Positions 6,738 through 7,581 of a DNA stretch of 7,581 nucleotides are shown one piece after another (position 1 is the stretch's first letter; the number at the start of each line of letters is the position of its first letter). The position numbers and the translations under genes are program-made. Below the pieces are notes generated by a model. That model saw only the letters and a list, made by a program, of their open reading frames with translations. It ran no database searches and was not told the DNA's origin. Origin of the DNA: Chloroflexota bacterium (GTDB lineage: Bacteria; Chloroflexota; Chloroflexia; Thermomicrobiales; UBA6265); NCBI GenBank assembly GCA_019348515.1, contig JAHWJF010000160.1:1-7581 (forward strand). The letters are read 5' to 3'.

Positions 6738-7485
6738 TGCAAGCCCGCAGTGGGACGGGAAATCCTGGCGGCCCTGGTTGCCGGGGAGACCGACAGTGCC
6801 GAATTGGCACAGTTGGCGCACGGTCGGCTGCGCGAGAAGCTCCCCCAGCTGGAGCGGGCACTCGTCGGAGACTTTGGAGCGCACCAGCGCGTCTTGGTGG
6901 CCGAGCAACTCGCCCCCATCGACGTCCTGGACGAGCGCATTGCCCAGGTGAGGGCCGAGATCGCTGAGCGCGTGCGCCCGGACGAGGAGGCCATCGCGCT
7001 ATTGGACACCATCCCCGGTGTCGGGCGCTCCGTGGCCGAGGCGCTGGTCGCCGAGATCGGCGCCGATCTCACCCGCTTCCCGAGTCCGAAGCACCTGGCC
7101 TCCTGGGCTGGGTTATGCCCGGGCAATCATGAGAGCGCCGGGTGCCCTCTGGGCGATGCGCCGCGGTCGGGCCACCCGGAAGGGAGGCCCCTGGCTGCGG
7201 GCGTGTTTAGTTCAGGCGGCGCACGCGGCAGCCCGCGCCAAGGGGACGTATCTGGCAGCGCAGGACCGACGGTTGGCGGCCCGTCGTGGCCGGGCGAAGG
7301 CCGCGGTCGCCGTCGCCCACTCGATCGTGATCATCGCCTACCACGTGTTGACAGAGGGGACGGTCTACTGCGACCTGGGAGGTAACTCCTTCGATGCGCG
7401 GGACCGGCAGGGGGTAGCGTGGCGGTTCGTCTATAGCGTGCGAGGCCGCAGGTATGGGGTGACGCGTGTCCTCCAGGCCGCCTAG
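6738..7485 (+). pseudogene. IS110-family transposase remnant, C-terminal half, frameshifted
   Basis: Two consecutive frames encode the C-terminal half of an IS110-type DEDD/serine recombinase. The first frame, recognisable from about 6753 to 7142, has REILAALVAGE, a long charged coiled-coil-like helix region (EQLAPIDVLDERIAQVRAEI), then the Transposase_20 core: LLDTIPGVGRSVAEALVAEI, RFPSPKHLASWAGLCPGN and HESAG, with the conserved serine codon at 7134-7136. A frame change at about 7143-7160 moves to the second frame, with TRKGGPWLRACLVQAAHAA, TYLAAQDRRLAARRG and VAVAHSIVIIAYH, ending at TAG 7483. Intact members have about 400 residues; here the N-terminal RuvC-like DEDD nuclease half is absent, so the protein is dead even if the frameshift is ignored. 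The fragment starts right where the hydrolase pseudogene ends. Confidence 0.88.
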
Positions 7486-7581
7486 CCAGCAGCGGGAGAA
7501 CGCTCTTTTCAGACCACGCAGGGTGATTATAGGAAGACCAGCGGTGGCATTGAGAGAAGGTAGGTCGGCGTGCGACGTGAC
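6738..7581 (+). mobile_element. Partial IS110-family insertion sequence, left end missing
   Basis: The element is represented by the 3' half of its transposase and possibly its downstream end. IS110 elements usually lack clear terminal inverted repeats, so the right boundary cannot be fixed from one copy; the 96 bases after the transposase stop show no repeat, gene or terminator I recognise. The left end and 5' half are gone, so the copy cannot move by itself. Confidence 0.5.

Noticed and set aside
6282..7385. A single 367-codon frame taken as one gene
   Set aside because: Its first part is out-of-frame reading through the hydrolase pseudogene and its last part is out of frame after the transposase frameshift; only about 6753-7142 is meaningful.
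5640..7485. The hydrolase and transposase pieces as a new fused system
   Set aside because: Multiple stops and frame changes in both parts and a missing transposase N-terminal half point to decay, not a functional fusion.

Overview
The window is high-GC bacterial chromosome with short gaps and leaderless or Shine-Dalgarno starts. Four traits together suggest a Chloroflexota member, most likely Thermomicrobia-like: a baseplate-J-type gene directly upstream of ruvX, a short DarA/PstA-type c-di-AMP receptor, a Tat-exported ferritin-like protein ending in a 'W-DSSLGCP' module, and IS110 debris. This placement is an inference from family knowledge, not from a marker gene.

Left part (1-1531, + strand): the 3' end of a baseplate J/gp47-like gene overlaps by four bases the longest frame of ruvX, a Holliday-junction-resolvase/pre-16S-rRNA-nuclease-family gene. 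After a 138-bp gap comes a small PII-like cyclic-di-AMP receptor (DUF970/DarA type). These look like ordinary chromosomal genes.

Middle part (5499 down to 1546, - strand): a four-gene unit runs marR -> 14-TM DHA2-type MFS exporter -> glucose-dehydrogenase-like SDR -> secreted ferritin-like protein. marR and the exporter overlap by ATGA, and the next gaps are 31 and 14 bp, so it is very probably one operon. Its promoter is readable: TTGACG, 17 bp, TACAGT. An 11-bp interrupted palindrome covers both the -10 box and the marR start codon, which fits autorepression by MarR. The predicted transcript start lies only a few bases before the ATG, so marR mRNA is probably leaderless. The unit converges tail to tail with the c-di-AMP receptor gene, 14 bp apart, with no clear terminator.

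Right part (5500-7581, + strand): this is decayed accessory DNA. A divergent gene for a Tat-exported class-A-beta-lactamase-like serine hydrolase keeps a perfect Shine-Dalgarno and all three catalytic motifs (SxxK, SDN, KGG), but carries two in-frame stops and four frame changes. It runs straight into the C-terminal half of an IS110-family transposase, which is itself frameshifted and lacks the N-terminal DEDD domain. The last 96 bp hold nothing I recognise.

I found no CRISPR array, tRNA, rRNA, intact mobile element or clearly new defence system. The most interesting signals are the marR promoter/operator/leaderless-start arrangement, the shortened c-di-AMP receptor, the two-domain exported ferritin-like protein in an efflux operon, and the hydrolase/IS110 junction.
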